DNA from: Eremophila alpestris peregrina
Lineage: Eukaryota > Chordata > Aves > Passeriformes > Alaudidae
NCBI GenBank assembly: GCA_009792885.1
Contig: WMCF01000015.1
Span: 10,420,698-10,484,697, forward strand
Length of the DNA: 64,000 nt
Direction: 5' to 3'
Shown: piece by piece, positions 36,850-50,446 of the stretch
Layout of the letters: the number at the start of each line of letters is the position of its first letter
Numbering within the stretch: position 1 is the first letter of the stretch
Notes under the pieces: generated by a model
Database searches by the model: none
Told to the model about the DNA's origin: nothing
Seen by the model: the letters and a program-made list of their open reading frames with translations, nothing else
Program-made: the position numbers and the translations under genes

Positions 36850-38984
36850 TTCGGAAGAATCCCAAGTACTGGGTTAAAGCATACTTTAGTACATTTTAGT
36901 GCTTTAGGTCACTTAGTTTCAAACAAGTAGGGAATTTATTTAGTAAATACCTTGTCAGAAAGTTTGACTTTGATGAAGTGCATTGAAAAGAAAAGCACTA
37001 GCTTTTTGATGGTAAAGACATGAGCTGAAACCCAGAAAACTGCAGTTCAATTTTTGTCAGCTCTTGAATTTCACAGCTGCTGAAAGCCTTACCTTTTTTA
37101 TTTCCCACACCTGGAGACTCATTTGAACTCAGAGAAATTCCCTTCCCCCTTCCTCTCACAGTCTGATTGCTAACCACCAAGTTTTAAAAACCCCTTTCTT
37201 TCTATTTGTTCGTGGTTCAATGAATATTTAATAATATAAACAATGCTGAAGAGCTTTCCTGGAAGAAATGAGCAGATTTCTATTCTGAATATGTATGCCC
37301 AAAGGTTTCAGATTCCTTCTCTAGATTAGTCAGAGTAAGAACCTGAAATCAGATTGTATCTGTCCATGGCAAGCACCTTACCACCTGGCCCAGGCAGCCA
37401 CATCCAATTAAAGCTGGTGGATCATTTTTTCACAGACATTTTTCAGACAGATACCATTTGTGTAGCAATAATAAATCCTGGCTTGTTGCTTTTTCTTCTC
37501 CCACAAAATCCTAAGTTTGCTGTTAGGCCAGGACTAATTGTGGTAACCATGACCTGTTTGTGACACTTCCCTAGTGGACAATTATTTACCATCAGTGAGG
37601 TTTATCTCATATTAACCTTCAAGCTATATAGACAAATTACAAAATAATTTCAGCAGTAAGGATGCTCCTGATGATGAGCAGCCCAGAAGTTGTTTAAGTT
37701 GTTTTAGTTTGGTTTTTATAGTGAATCTGTTGCCTGTCTAAACGCAGATAGATTAATAGCCTTAAAATCCTTCATGAATTCACACAAAAATTATACCATG
37801 GATAGGACATGCCTGTCTTTACCACTCAAGTAAGCAGACCACTTTTGCAGTGTACGAAAGGCAGTTAATTTCCTGAAACCTGTCTAAAATAACCTCGAAA
37901 ATAGCAGTAGTATTTGCACTGAAAAAAATTATCAGATATGAATATCTGCATTGTCAAGCTCTAATAGTTCTCATCTGGGGCTCTGCCTCTTGCTACTTCA
38001 TTATGACAAAGCAGCCCAAAATTAGAGAAAATTTGGCTCTGCTCATAAGTGCCCATTTCACAGCTTTCAGTGTCTAGGACAGAGCTCTTCCAGGGACAAA
38101 CAACAGGACAGGATTTATCTGACAGACTTAAGGTTAATTTAATTCATGATAGGCCATAGCTGACTGGGGTATTTACAAGCTCAAAAAAACATGAAAGGAT
38201 TTCTAAGTCTGATTAGTCCATACTGTTCTTTCCATGCTGCTCTGTAATTCAACATAGCTGGAACAGATGATCAAGGTTGGCTTAATATTCAGGGTGGTGG
38301 GAACAAAAACACAAAGCAATGCCTGTGCAAAGCTGCTATGTTTTTTTCTCATCTGACTGAAAAGCTACACATCTATTAGCTATATTCACATATTAAAAAC
38401 CTGTTCATGAGAATGTCTTAAAAGGCTTATTAGTTTGGGTGGTTGACTCAGCTGAAAACATAGTGATTCATATCCTTGTAATTATCTTTTGCAGACAAAA
38501 CTAAGCAAGCTGAACTGCATACTTCTGAATGAATTGAAGGCCAATATTAAATGAGGGCTTATTTAAAAGAGTGCTTCATTTGGAACTGAAGAGAATGAGT
38601 GAGATTTATTGCAGCTAATATTAAGCATCTGCAGTGCAAAAGATAAGATGGTTACTACTGATAAGAACTCCCAGTAAATATTTTTGTTGTATTCCTGAAG
38701 ATCTGCAATTCTCTTTTCTCTTTAAAAGGGATATACTTCCTGAATTTATGAATGGGCCCCAGTGTAGTAATGCAGTTTTAGACCAGGCAGATATTTTCCT
38801 TATAGGGAAGATTTGTTTAGTTTTACCATAGGAAATAGCCCTAGAATCTTCTGTGCTCTCAAAGCTGCCATTGGCTCAGTGCCAGGACAGAGGCATGGAT
38901 AGGTCTCTGTACCTGTCTGTCAACAATGTAGCTGTTCTCTATAGGGCAGTTTGCCAAGGACACTGCCTCAAACATTAGATACTT
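36850..38984. other. Non-coding stretch, no feature recognised
   Basis: No gene is supported. The interval of about 38130-38640 looks less repetitive, with TTTGCAG and AGCTAATATT-type motifs. It could be conserved regulatory DNA, but this cannot be judged without alignment. Confidence 0.45.
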
Positions 38985-39185
38985 AAAGAACTGCACAAAA
39001 CCTCTTGGGGCTTTTTCAGGGTGCTTTACATGGTGCAATGCGACTGCGCCTGTGTACGGCTTATTTTTATTTGCATTGTACTGTTTATTATTTTCTCCTT
39101 TTATTAAAACCTTTTCTGTTACACAGCACTCCCGTGGAAGTCGTCTTGCTCTTATTAAGCTGCTCTGGGAGGTGCAGGCACCCTC
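38985..39185 (+). mobile_element. Possible LTR scrap (R-U5 like)
   Basis: The stretch holds unusual CpG-bearing sequence for this window (AATGCGACTGCGCCTGTGTA at about 39038-39057). It is followed by a T-rich run with a poly-A-signal-like TTTTATTAAAACC (about 39097-39110) and a G/C-richer end with CCCGTGGAAGTCG. That layout resembles the R-U5 part of some avian LTRs. I cannot place its ends or its family, and an open 118-codon frame across it (39005-39361) has no domain. Confidence 0.28.
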
Positions 39186-39365
39186 AGAGAAACTTGATGT
39201 ATAAACACGTGGCTTATTCTATTCTGGCCACATGTAATAATACATCACCCCACGTCTTGAGAATTTTATCGTTAATTTCCCTCCTCACTCTCACATTTTT
39301 GCTCACACATGCCTGTATAACTCAATCAGTTCCTCCCTGTATTAAGATTTTCTCAGCATGACATG

Positions 39366-39980
39366 GCACGCTGCACTTGCAGCCAAGAAATCCAACTATG
39401 TCTTGAGCTGCATTCAAAAGCTCTGTGGCCAAAAGGGCCTCTCTGCTCTGCTGAGACCCCACCTGAGTATTCCATTCAGCTCTGGGGCTCCCAACCTAAC
39501 TAGAACATGGTCCTGTTGAAGTGACCCTAGAGGAAGGCCATGAAGACAATTCTCTAGAGAGCTGGAGGGAGCACCTCTGCTTACAAAGACAGACTGAGAG
39601 AGCTGGAGCTGTTCAGTCTAGGGAAGAGAAGGCTTCAGGGAGAACTTATAGCACCTTCCAGTGCCTGACGGGGACTGCCACAAGACAGATGGAAAGGGAC
39701 CTTTTACAAGTGCCTATTCCCCAAGGGGGAATGGCTTTAATCTGAGAATAAATTTAGATCAGATATTACATAGAGATTTTTTACTGTGAGGATGGTGAAA
39801 AACTGGCATAGGAGGCCCAGAGAAGTTGTGGATGCCTCATCCTGGAAGTGTTCAATACCAGCTTGGATGGTGCCTTGAGCAGCCTGGTCTGGTGAAAGGT
39901 GTCCCTGCCCATGGCAGGGGGCTTGGAACCAGATTATCCATAAGGTCCCTTCAATCCATAGCAGTCTGTGATTCTATGAT
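39366..39980 (+). mobile_element. CR1 LINE, 5'-truncated
   Basis: The copy begins in the ORF2 carboxyl-terminal region (CTTGCAGCCAAGAAATCCAA, GAGACCCCACCTGAGTATTC, AGCTCTGGGGCTCCCAACCT). It continues through GACTGAGAGAGCTGGAGCTG, GTTCAGTCTAGGGAAGAGAA, AATGGCTTTAATCTGAGA, TTTTTACTGTGAGGATGG, GAGAAGTTGTGGATGCC and GTGTCCCTGCCCATGGCAGG, and ends in TCTGTGATTCTATGAT at about 39964-39979. Small deletions and stops disrupt every frame. This is the most complete uninterrupted plus-strand CR1 3' end in the window, and part C of the mosaic at 36 kb is the same general type. Confidence 0.95.
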
Positions 39981-41902
39981 TTTATAAATAATAATTAACC
40001 TTTTGCAAATTAGAGCATGAGTAATGTTACAATAGCAAAGACAATTGGACACTGTCCATAAAACCTTGCCAGTCTGACAGAAAAATTTTATTAAAATAAC
40101 AAACAAAAACCAAACCAAAACCAAAAACAAACAAAAACCAGGAAAAAAAAAATCTCATTTAGATTTGTCTCATCCTAAATAAAGACACTTCAATGCAAAC
40201 AAAATAAAGGGTTAATATTCACCTATTCTGGAAATGAAGTTTGACACTGAAAGAAGAAACAAAATAGGATTTAACTCAAGAAACCTAGAAAAACTGGATA
40301 TTTTCCTAAGTACATATTTATAAATCCTTAATAGACTTCTTCACATCTGGAAATGTGTCATGCCAGGCTAAGGTCCTGCATGGCTGTACAGGAGAGAAAA
40401 GGGCAGAGATATATTTACACTGAACCCACTTACCTGCAGCTAAACTTCTGCTGTAGGATGAGACTAACTCTAGTCTATGTCATTGTTTTTTTCTGTGGAA
40501 TAAAAGTCTGAGCACTAATCCTAAGTGGCATCAAGCAATCCTTTTCTGCAGGCATGCATAACGATGCATGTGTCTATGGATATATATTATTTATGTGCAC
40601 AAATATATATGCATGTTATTTGCACCTGTCTTCCCAACTGAACAATTTTGGTTGCTTAGGAAATTGGAAAAAAATGAATCCTATCCATTTTCTAAGTTAT
40701 TGAGAAAAAAATGCCATGCCTACCCAGGGCAAGAGAATCTTTTTCACTCAGAATTGAATACCTGCGTGCAGAGATGATATGAATATGCTATGCATATATC
40801 AAATCTCTTGGAGGTTTATAAATATCATTAGAAAAGATAAATAGTGATTTTATGATTCAGAAAAATGAGAGACAGTGTGGAAAAGATCTTTGAAACGCAT
40901 CAATAACATAGCCAGTAAATCAGAGACCAAATGCTGGCAATGCTTAAAACCAATGGCACACAAAAACAAACACTGGATGGAAAAGATCTTCAACTAAAAC
41001 ACTTTCTCCCACAGTAGTTTGTAGATTGTTGGTCTTTTCTATTGATTTTTCAGTTTCTTTGCTGTTAAACAGGGACTGAAAGTTTCATTTGCACATCCCA
41101 TTAGATACTATCTCCAGGTGCCTTTCAAATCAGAGTGCCTTCAGAAACACGTTATTCTAAGTTTTCAAGTGCACTGGGGTTTTACAATCTGAACAAAACT
41201 CACTTGAAAGAGTCATAAGAATAATAAGCTTGTAAATTTGTGATTCTGCCAATTGCTGATTATAATTCAGGAGAATTATAATGTTCAGGTCTGCTCTGTA
41301 AAGATAGACTGTGGTCTCAACAGCTAGTATATACATTCAATACAGCATAGATTGGGAATCTGTGATCAAACACTTTTACACATAAGTTTTTCTACCTATC
41401 TGTCTGTCTGTCTCTTGTTTTTTTCTACTTCGACTTCAGCTAATAGAAGCAATAAACTCTGATCTATCTGAAAGTTTACCCAGAAAATTCCATCTCAAAT
41501 GAATCATTCAGGTGCTCGCAATGATGTGAGTCTTATCATTAGGCTGGAAATTTCATTCCATGAATCATGTTGAACTGTTCAATGAAAAGGAATATAATGC
41601 ATAACATTGCCAGGTATTCAAAGTAGCTGTGCCTCTTCACATGAGACAGCTACAAATGACTGCTCATGAGCAAAAACCAGGCCAGCTGTTATCCATGCTA
41701 ATTGCTAACATCATTCCAAACAATAAATATATCTGAGTAAATCATAATGATTTTCTGGAAAAATAATTTACGTAAGAGCAGGTGAAGATTCCCTCATGAT
41801 AATATTTTGGTCCAGTTTCTCAAGGCTGTACAGTGTACCAGAAGAGTACTAAGATTATTTTTTTATCCTGATGTCTTTCATGTCAGTAACAGACTGCTAT
41901 TC
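39981..41902. other. AT-rich non-coding stretch
   Basis: No gene is supported. The stretch contains an A/C low-complexity run at about 40097-40152 and a short (CTGT)n-like run at about 41398-41414. Confidence 0.5.
40097..40152. repeat. A-rich run of AAAC / AAACC units
   Basis: ACAAACAAAAACC units repeat irregularly and end in a 10-base A run. It lies about 115 bases beyond the CR1 3' end, so it is not the element's own tail. Confidence 0.85.
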
Positions 41903-41968
41903 AAAAAACAAAAAAAAAAAAACAAAAAAAAAAAAAAAAAAAAAAAAAAAACAAAAAAAAAAACAAAA
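41903..41968. repeat. Long A tract interrupted by single C
   Basis: About 66 bases are almost pure adenine with four or five isolated C. The 90-codon frame at 41807-42079 owes its lysine string to this tract and is not a gene. Confidence 0.95.
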
Positions 41969-44900
41969 GACACTAGTTCCCAACATAGCTCAGATCACAA
42001 CCACTTTTTGAATATTGTTTTCATATATATACAAAATAATGTTAAAACAAATTTAATAAACAAAAAATCCACCCTGTAAATACCAAAGCACTTTTGCTAT
42101 AACTTTGAGCTAATTTTATCATTCATTTGGAAAATATTTCCCTTTCCTACAATTTGTTTATTCAGAGTTTATCTTAGGGGACAGTGCATGAAATCAATGT
42201 GCTGTACAGTAATTGGCTGACTGCATGATCTAATTAGCACTAACTTGTTATTTCCTTCCTTCTATTTTTGTCATGGTCATTCCTGGATTTTCCACTTACT
42301 GCAGATGAACTCCTCAGAGCAGGATCTGTGGCATCTTCAGTGTCCATGATTCATCTATTAAAAACAGCTGTTAAACCTTGTAGGACATCTTTAACCATCG
42401 CATTATTTTAAAAGCACCATTTAATTAGCTGTCATTGATTTGAGTAGTGAAAACTAAAAGAAGTCCATCTAAGTATCAAATCAAAATAATCAGACATGAG
42501 ACAGAAGTAAAAAAGGGGGGAAAAAGAGACAGTCATTCATTTATACTTTGAAGGCACAAAATCATCTTATAAACTGATGGAACTGATGCTATAGATACAA
42601 TATAAAGCTTTGTTCCTTTTTTTCTTTTTCTGGAAAATGATGCATTTTTTCCTGCTATGTTTAGTCCATCAGATAACCTGTATCAGAAGAAACCAAATAT
42701 AAGTGCTTCAGTGCTGAAAGATCTTTGTTAATTCATTGATGACCAAATGTGGAAGATAGAAAACATTAAGTACTATAATTTAAAATGTTCTAATGTGCCT
42801 TTTTATAGAAAAAGTAATTGCATGAATGTTAAATATTCACACTGCAAAGTAGTTTTGAAAAATTGCCCATCCTAAATTTGTCCCTCACCAAATTTCTATT
42901 TTCTAACATTACAACACAGTCCAAGAAATACTAAGTTTGCCTTGTTCTTTTGATATTAATGCAGGCTATAAAGAAAACCAGCTCAAAGGATCATGAAGTT
43001 TATTTTTCAGTCTTGCTACAAGATGATCACTCTATTGAGACTGTGGTGACCTCACTGTGACTATTCAATGAGTCTGTAATGTTTCACAGTGAAGCTTTTT
43101 ACTTTATGCTAATCAGCATTCATTATTTGCAATTAAAAACATGTGCTTTTATAATTTCACAAACATTTGATTGTGACAGCTAATTCAATGCTGGCTTTGT
43201 CTTCAGTTTAAAAGAAGTGTAGACCAATTGAATCAGAGAGATTGTGATAACATAAAATTACTATTGCAGCTATAGGCAATTATCCTGTTGCAGAGTTAAA
43301 GGATCCATGTAGGTCACATTTTAAGGGTGTTTAGATCTTGGCACAGTAATGTCATATAGCTCTGTTAATCTACAAAGTCTGGTATCTTTTATCTAAGCAG
43401 TCTCTGTAGTGATCTGTCATGCCAATGTTAAACTTTTTATAGTTTTTCAGAGAACAGCACTTATTCATCTAACAAATTACATCATTGCACTTTGAGAACA
43501 TGAAAAAGCTTTATTAAATATTGTCTATGTTTTATTTAAATAAATTATTAGGAATTAAAAAATATTAGACATATTTAAAATATTTCTTTGCTGGGACAAT
43601 TCATACATGAGATTCTATTTTTTGTAGACGTTTATAATTTCATTTCAGTATTTCTATTTCATTTATAAAATGAAATCTTAGGCAAAAAATGTCTTCTGGT
43701 GTCCTTATCTTCTTCAGTATCAGTGGTTGATGCCAGAAAGTTTCTAAAATGTTCAACATTGACACAAGCTCTGTGATATTCCTCTTCATTTTTTTTTTAT
43801 TCATGCAAATGTAATAACACCTACAAGGTATTTTAAATTTCGAGTTTGTCTGTCAGCCTGTTCAAGTAACCAGTTCGTTTTTCAAAGATTACCTTCTGCT
43901 TCATTGGATTTGAAGTCTACAATCTCCCTTCTTTCTAGTGTTTTGCAAAGATGGCTGAAAATCAGTGAAATAAACAATGTAGCTTATTCCAATCACTGGA
44001 AGAGGCTGCAGGTGAGCTTATTTTACAGACCAAGGAAATGACCTGCTTCTACACGCAGTGTTCATGTGGTCAATATCACACCAATCTGTACTTAACTGAA
44101 TAAAAATCAGCACAAATACAAACATTTGCTTTTATTTATGGACAATTCTAATTTTGAAACTGGTATACATAATTTGAAATAAAATGCCTATCATTTTGAA
44201 AAGGTGGATGTTTATACACATCTTTGTTGTCAGATATGCTGGAAAAGCAAAAGCATGTCCTTTGCCAATGAGTTTTTCATTTTTGTTTTAAAGGCCCACA
44301 GAGATCTGGTGAGACAATCCTCTGTGAGCTATAACAAGCTGTTAGGTGAATATCTGCTTGACACCAAAATTTCAGAATCTTGGTAAAAATATTCTGCTGT
44401 GGCAGCACTGAAAGACATATTCTCACTCTAAAAAAAATTCAGAATCTCCTTTCTTCTTTTTTTACTTTAATGTAACAAACTATTTATTGTATTAAGGCAA
44501 ATAAATCAACAATTAGCGAGATTCTGCAAAGTGATTGTTTTGAAGTGGATATAAACTGCTACTCACAAGTCTTTCCTAAACATCAGCCAATATTTGAGAA
44601 TAAGGGCCAACTGGTAAATGTCCATTTTCATCAGTCCACATATTCTTTCAATCAGTTTGTAAAATATTACTAATATTGGCTTCATGCAATCTAATATAGT
44701 TTCAATGATTCTCCGAAAATAGTTGTGTCCAACAAGCATGTCCTTACAGCAGTGCAAAAATTGACCATCTATTTTCATTGACATATACATGCTTCACAAG
44801 TGGTCTTACAAGATCTTTAATAATATTTAATTTGTACATAGAACTTACACTAATAATTTTTTGCTATTTTTTTTCTTAATAAGAAAATACATTAAAAGGA

Positions 44901-47900
44901 TAATGTAAGAATAGAGAAAATCATTGGGAAGGGTTAATATATTGGTGTAGGAATATATGAGCTACACCATGACTGCCCCAGCCAAATCATTAAATGAAAG
45001 AATTTGAGAAAAGCACAGTTTAGGAAAGATATGAATTTATTTACTAAGTTCTATTGACTACAAAAAGCATTTTTGGACAAAAAGAGATCTCATCAATATT
45101 ATTTAATAATCTAAAATATTTGCATTTCTTCCATCTTTCCCAAATTTCTCTCAGCTAGTAGCTAATCAAATGCAAAAATTACACCGGTGACTATCCAGAA
45201 GATTTTGTTCCATCATTTCAGTTGATGATTCATGTTTTAATGACCTCTATGCTGGATGAATGGGCTTCAGAACTAGCATAGGTCTCTCATCATAATAGAG
45301 TGAAATGGCTTTCTTCATCATCAGTGTTGTCAATTGCAGATAATCACAGGGGTCTTCTACTCAGTTCTCTTCATTTCCACAGAACCGTGAGTCAAATTCA
45401 GAGTCTTACTATCATTCTCTAAGGAAGTTCATGTAACTGATAAGGTATCTTTCATCACATTATTCCTCCTTTAGATTCTAAAAAGAAATCTAAATACTGC
45501 ACTTACTCAATTTAATTTTCTGTAGTCATGACAGATACTATAGCCATGAGGAAGAAAGGAGAAGATAGAAAAGAGGAATAAACCCACTCACTGCTTCAGA
45601 GTAAAGAAACATCAAACTACACCATAAGAAAAAAATTCTGAAACTTAGCAATAAGGAGCTAGTATGAAAAAAATCTGAGGATCTTGTTAAAGAAATACAT
45701 ATTACTGGTAGCTTTTCTATAGAGACAGTGCAATCATAGTGGCACTGCAGATGACTGCTGCTTGGAGACTTCTTCAAGCCTGAAAAATGTCACTGGCAGC
45801 AGATTTTCTAACTGCATTGTGTGCACATGATTTTTTCTATTTTATTTTGCTAATAGTTGATCTGGAAGGAAGGGGTTTGATTTTAAAAGGGTAAATTTTA
45901 ATAAATTATGGATATTGGTTAGGATATTGTGATGAGTTTTCTGGTGGGTTTCTCGGTCTTTGTACTCTCTCTCTCTCTTGAGCTGTTTCTGAGTAGAGTG
46001 AAGAGTGGACAGTGTAAGGATCTATATACATGAACTGTACCCCACGATTTAGGGAGCTAGCTTTTTTTAATCTTTTATGTGAAAGTATTTTCATATGCCT
46101 GCACACCTGTGACACTCTCAGAGCACAAAGGTCACGATTTAGTCTGACTTTTGAGTTTTTAGGAGTCTATGAAGCAAGAAGCAGCCTTCCTACAAAGCTA
46201 TGATTAGTGGTTTGGAAGGCTCTTAACAAAATGTGTCTCTTCTGGCCTGATTTTCCAGGAAAAAAATTATTGACTGCCAGATGTTCTCTCTGCAGTGCCC
46301 GATGATGAAATTTGCCTTAAATAAATGTGGGAAAGGGGACTCTATTCAAGTACAGGCAGGAATGAACAGAACATTGTGCACAGAAAAGGTAAAGGAAACG
46401 GAAAGGAGTCAACAGCAGGAATGAGATGAGAGCATTTTATCAGCCCACAGCTATTCACCCAGCCTAGGCAAGTTAAAAGGCAACACTCAGGCAGACCATC
46501 AAGTCACCCAAACATAGTCCCTCAAGCGTAAAGAATAATTTTACATTTGGCCTGTGGGAAGTGAGTTGTTGCAAAAAGGCAAGCAATTCTTTTTAAAATC
46601 TATGTAAATGCACTTTAGGTAACTAACTTAGGAAAGAGGAGTCTGGATCTGAAAATTATCTGCTGGCCTCTATGGAAGGTGGTGTCTCCAAGGTAAAAAA
46701 AACTATTTCTAATATTTTCCTCTGAATTTGGATGCTATTTTAAAAGGACAACAGATATGTATTTAGCCACCTCCTTGTCACTAAACAAACAACAATGATT
46801 TGAGTTGTTTCTTTAACCAAATGATGGCAAAATGGAGAAAGCGTTATTAGCCCAATGTCATCTGTCCATTTCAACTGAATTTTATAGCAGAAAACATTTT
46901 TTGCTCCCAGTGAAACCCCTTCCATACCATTTTGTGTTCATAATTGATAAGCTGATAGTTGCAAAATTAATTAATCTTGAAATCATTTTGGGGAAAAAAT
47001 AAAAAAGCCTAATGTGAGGGGCACAGCTCCTTGCTTATGGTGTCTGGGGATTGGAGTCTTTTAGGTCTCTTCCAAACTTTTTTTTTTTTGAGGACTCTCT
47101 TTGCTAACATACAAAGATCCAAAAATTAAAGAGGACCTGATATGGTCCCATTCCCTAGCCATACCTTGGTTTCCCTCATGTGCATTCTTTCCAGGTAAAC
47201 CAGAACCATGCCTGCTGTTCAGAAAGGAGTTTTATATTATATACCTCTTAATAAATACATGTTGTCTTGCTTGTTGTTTTCACCTGTGAAAACAGTGGCT
47301 CAGCTGAAATTCGCAAGACTATCCTATGTATTCTCTGTTCTCAAGGGGGGAAAAATACTGGAGCTCATATAACCAACAATATACTTGGAAAAAGAGCATA
47401 TTTGACATTAAAAAATTCACAAAAATATTTTTTCTTCTTTTTCCCTCTCACAAACTCTAAATTTGGTTTACTGAATGAGTGAAAAACAGATGGGATATTT
47501 ATTGTCACCATTAAAAAATGTCTCTTCCACTGACTTTTGTTTTCATTACTGTAAGCAAGATCAGGGAATTTTGTAGGCTTTTTGGAATTGCCTAATCACA
47601 TCTGTGAAACCAACAGAAATATTTTCTTTTGGGTCTCATTTGTTAGTTACCCTTTCTTTACTTTCTGGGAATCAAGTACTACATATCTTTCTTCTATCTA
47701 TTTAACATAATTTTTTAAAAATGTATTTCTTAATCAATTATCTCTTTTTTAAGTCATAATCAAAGCTCCATGAATTCTCCAGTCTATAAGAATTAAATCT
47801 CAGGTTACAAAAAATAATTAGCTCAATTTTGTCACACATACATGAGATCCCAAAGCATCAGTTATCTTCTGTCTACTGAAATATGCTGAAACGTCACATG

Positions 47901-50446
47901 TAGAAGTTGCCATTAACACCTCCTGCAGTTGCTGTGAATTGCTTCAGCCCCTCCATATGCAGCATGTTAAAGTTTTGAATTAAGATCTACATGAGCAGTA
48001 CAAGCTTTGAAGACAGCTGCAGAACTCGTCAGGTAGTGCCCTCATTTAACATTGTTGTTTACCATTTACCTTCGAGTATGAACTTTAGTGATTACAATTC
48101 TTGTATACTGAGAGAAATGGACTGCTAAATACAAAAAAAAAAAAAAAGGTAAAAAAAAATTAAGAAAAAAGTAGGTTTCTCCTTAGACTATGATAAGCTT
48201 TCATTTGCAGAGGAAGAAAGTCTGTTTATTTCCGGAAATATAAAATACCAAAAATTCCCCTTTTAATGTAAACTAACATCTTACTATCACAAAATTTGTT
48301 AATAAGAATAAACACTATACATACCAGTCAGGTGCAGATAACCACCAAAATCCTGATTACATGAATATGAAAATATACATGTACATGTGCATATACCTGA
48401 ACTCTATCTATCATTCCAGAGTTGCCACAGTACTGGAAGCGAGGTTCAGAATTTCCTGAAAAATACAAGGCAGGTACTCACTGATACTACTTGTATCAGC
48501 CACACTGTTTATAGGAGTGGATTTTTTTACTCCAACAATAATCACAGAATATATAACAGATATATTACATATATAAGATTGCACGTGTGAAAAGCACGTG
48601 CCTGTTCCTGCTGTGTTATGTACCATGTGAAGTGATTTAGGTACAACAGTAATAAATTCCTTTATTTAGAGAAAAAAGAAAAAATTTCTTTCTTTGCACT
48701 GGTGCATGGAACGATGATGTTGAAAGTTGTGCAGAAGAATTAGCCATCTTTGCACAAAATGTTGATGCTGAAAGTCATGCAGTTCTAAACTTCCACGACA
48801 AATCCCATATGTTTTCTGATCCTTTCCTTGTCATGTTTTCCTCTTCCAAACATTGCTGCAACTGTATTAGCACTTGACTGTCTCAAAACATCTGATGTGA
48901 ATATAAAAATAGGACTCTCTTCCTGTGTCTGATACTATATAAAAGTTGCCTCAGGAAAGTCAAGAGGGAAAGAGAGATTCCTGCTAGATGATTCACAAGA
49001 AGACTCAACTCTATCCTGAAGAAACAGATGGTTCCAATTAACTCTTTGCATGTATGATTAAATACACAAGGGCTCACAATCTTATATTTTTCTAAATCTG
49101 AAAGACATAGTAGAGTTTTTCACACAATAAAGAAGCCTGAAGCAGGCCTACATATTTGTAGAATAGGGGAAAAAATGACAGCGTAGGATATACCTTTCTA
49201 CTTGAAAATATCTCATGGGTATATTTTGATGTGGAGTACATTTTCACACAATGCAGCCAATAAGGAATAAAATATCTCTGTAAGGCTCATGCATTATAAA
49301 ACTTTCTCCAACTTAGACACAAGTATGTCCAAGGCAACATTGGCCAAAAAAACTGAACACCAGAGTCTGAAAGGTATCTGGGCTCTTAGCTGACACTTCA
49401 GAGGGATTTAATACACTTTTTAGCTTACACAATTGTAAGCATCTGGGCATTAATGAATTAGAGATTCAATTTTCAAAAGCAACTTAGGTAATTAAAGGCC
49501 CAGGTTGAACTGAATTGTAATTAGTCTGATGTTTTAAATGTCCATATTTTTTAAGCTATTAAAATATTTTGAATTGTGGCTTATTGGTTAATGAGAATTC
49601 TAAGTGAATAGAGCTGTAAGTGTATATGAATATACTGTATTGCCAATCTAATTTTTTGTAATCACCAAATTACAATACCAATCTACTTAACTGTAATACC
49701 AATCTAATTGAAAATGGGCCCATGTCCTATATTTATAAAATGCTTTTGAAAATATTATTAGCAAGCTAGTCAAAAGTTGTGTTGTTCACCAATAAATATC
49801 TATCCTCTGCAGCTTTGGAATACTGATTCTTTAACATCTATATTATAATATTCTATTTATGTTTTTCTTACAACACAAAATGGTTGAAAATTCCAAAAGT
49901 AAAGATCACCACTTTAAAAGAAAAATGTGTGGAACTGGTAAAGCGCACACTGCTATACAGGGAGCTGGTGAAGTGTAATTGCAATTACTTGTAAAGTTCT
50001 TTGTGACCTCAGTTAAAAGGGACTACAGAACTGCACATCATGATGATGTTGTTGACAACGACCACTATTGATTCTGGGAGTTACTTGTGTTTTCATATAA
50101 AATGCACTGTTTATAAGGTCTATGAAGTGGGCCTCCCAACTTTTTTCACTTGTATTCAGGCAAATTTTTTTTTTATGAAAGCTATATGTGACATAGTGCT
50201 CCAGACTCACTCATCTGCTGTCTACAGTAAAAATCAGGCAGTCCCTGGAGAAGTGAGAAACAAAACTAAATGTGCTGTTTTATTTAAGATGATAAAGACC
50301 AGAAAACATTCTTTTTGTTTCCCACAGAATTTATGCCATTTTCATGACAAGACAACATCTGCTTTTTCATCCTACAAATGACTGAATCATTTAAATGTTC
50401 ATTAGTTGATAACCCATTGAGAGGTGTGTTGTTATCCCTCCATCAA
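41969..50446. other. AT-rich non-coding stretch with possible conserved-looking segments
   Basis: No gene is supported over this 8.5-kb stretch. Segments at about 42180-42460 and 42960-43330 contain several TAATTA/ATTAGC homeodomain cores and an octamer-like ATGCTAAT (43106-43113), as developmental enhancers often do. A 60-base near-tandem copy lies at 48690-48785 and a 15-base A run at about 48131-48146. CTCTCTCTCTCTTG occurs at about 45968. Weak CR1-like TTTTAGGTCTCTTCCAAAC lies at about 47060. Confidence 0.4.

Noticed and set aside
39005..39361. 118-codon plus-strand frame
   Set aside because: It runs across the LTR-like scrap and up to the CR1 start; leucine-rich by composition, with no domain.
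41807..42079. Lysine-rich 90-codon frame
   Set aside because: It is a translation of the A tract at 41903-41968.
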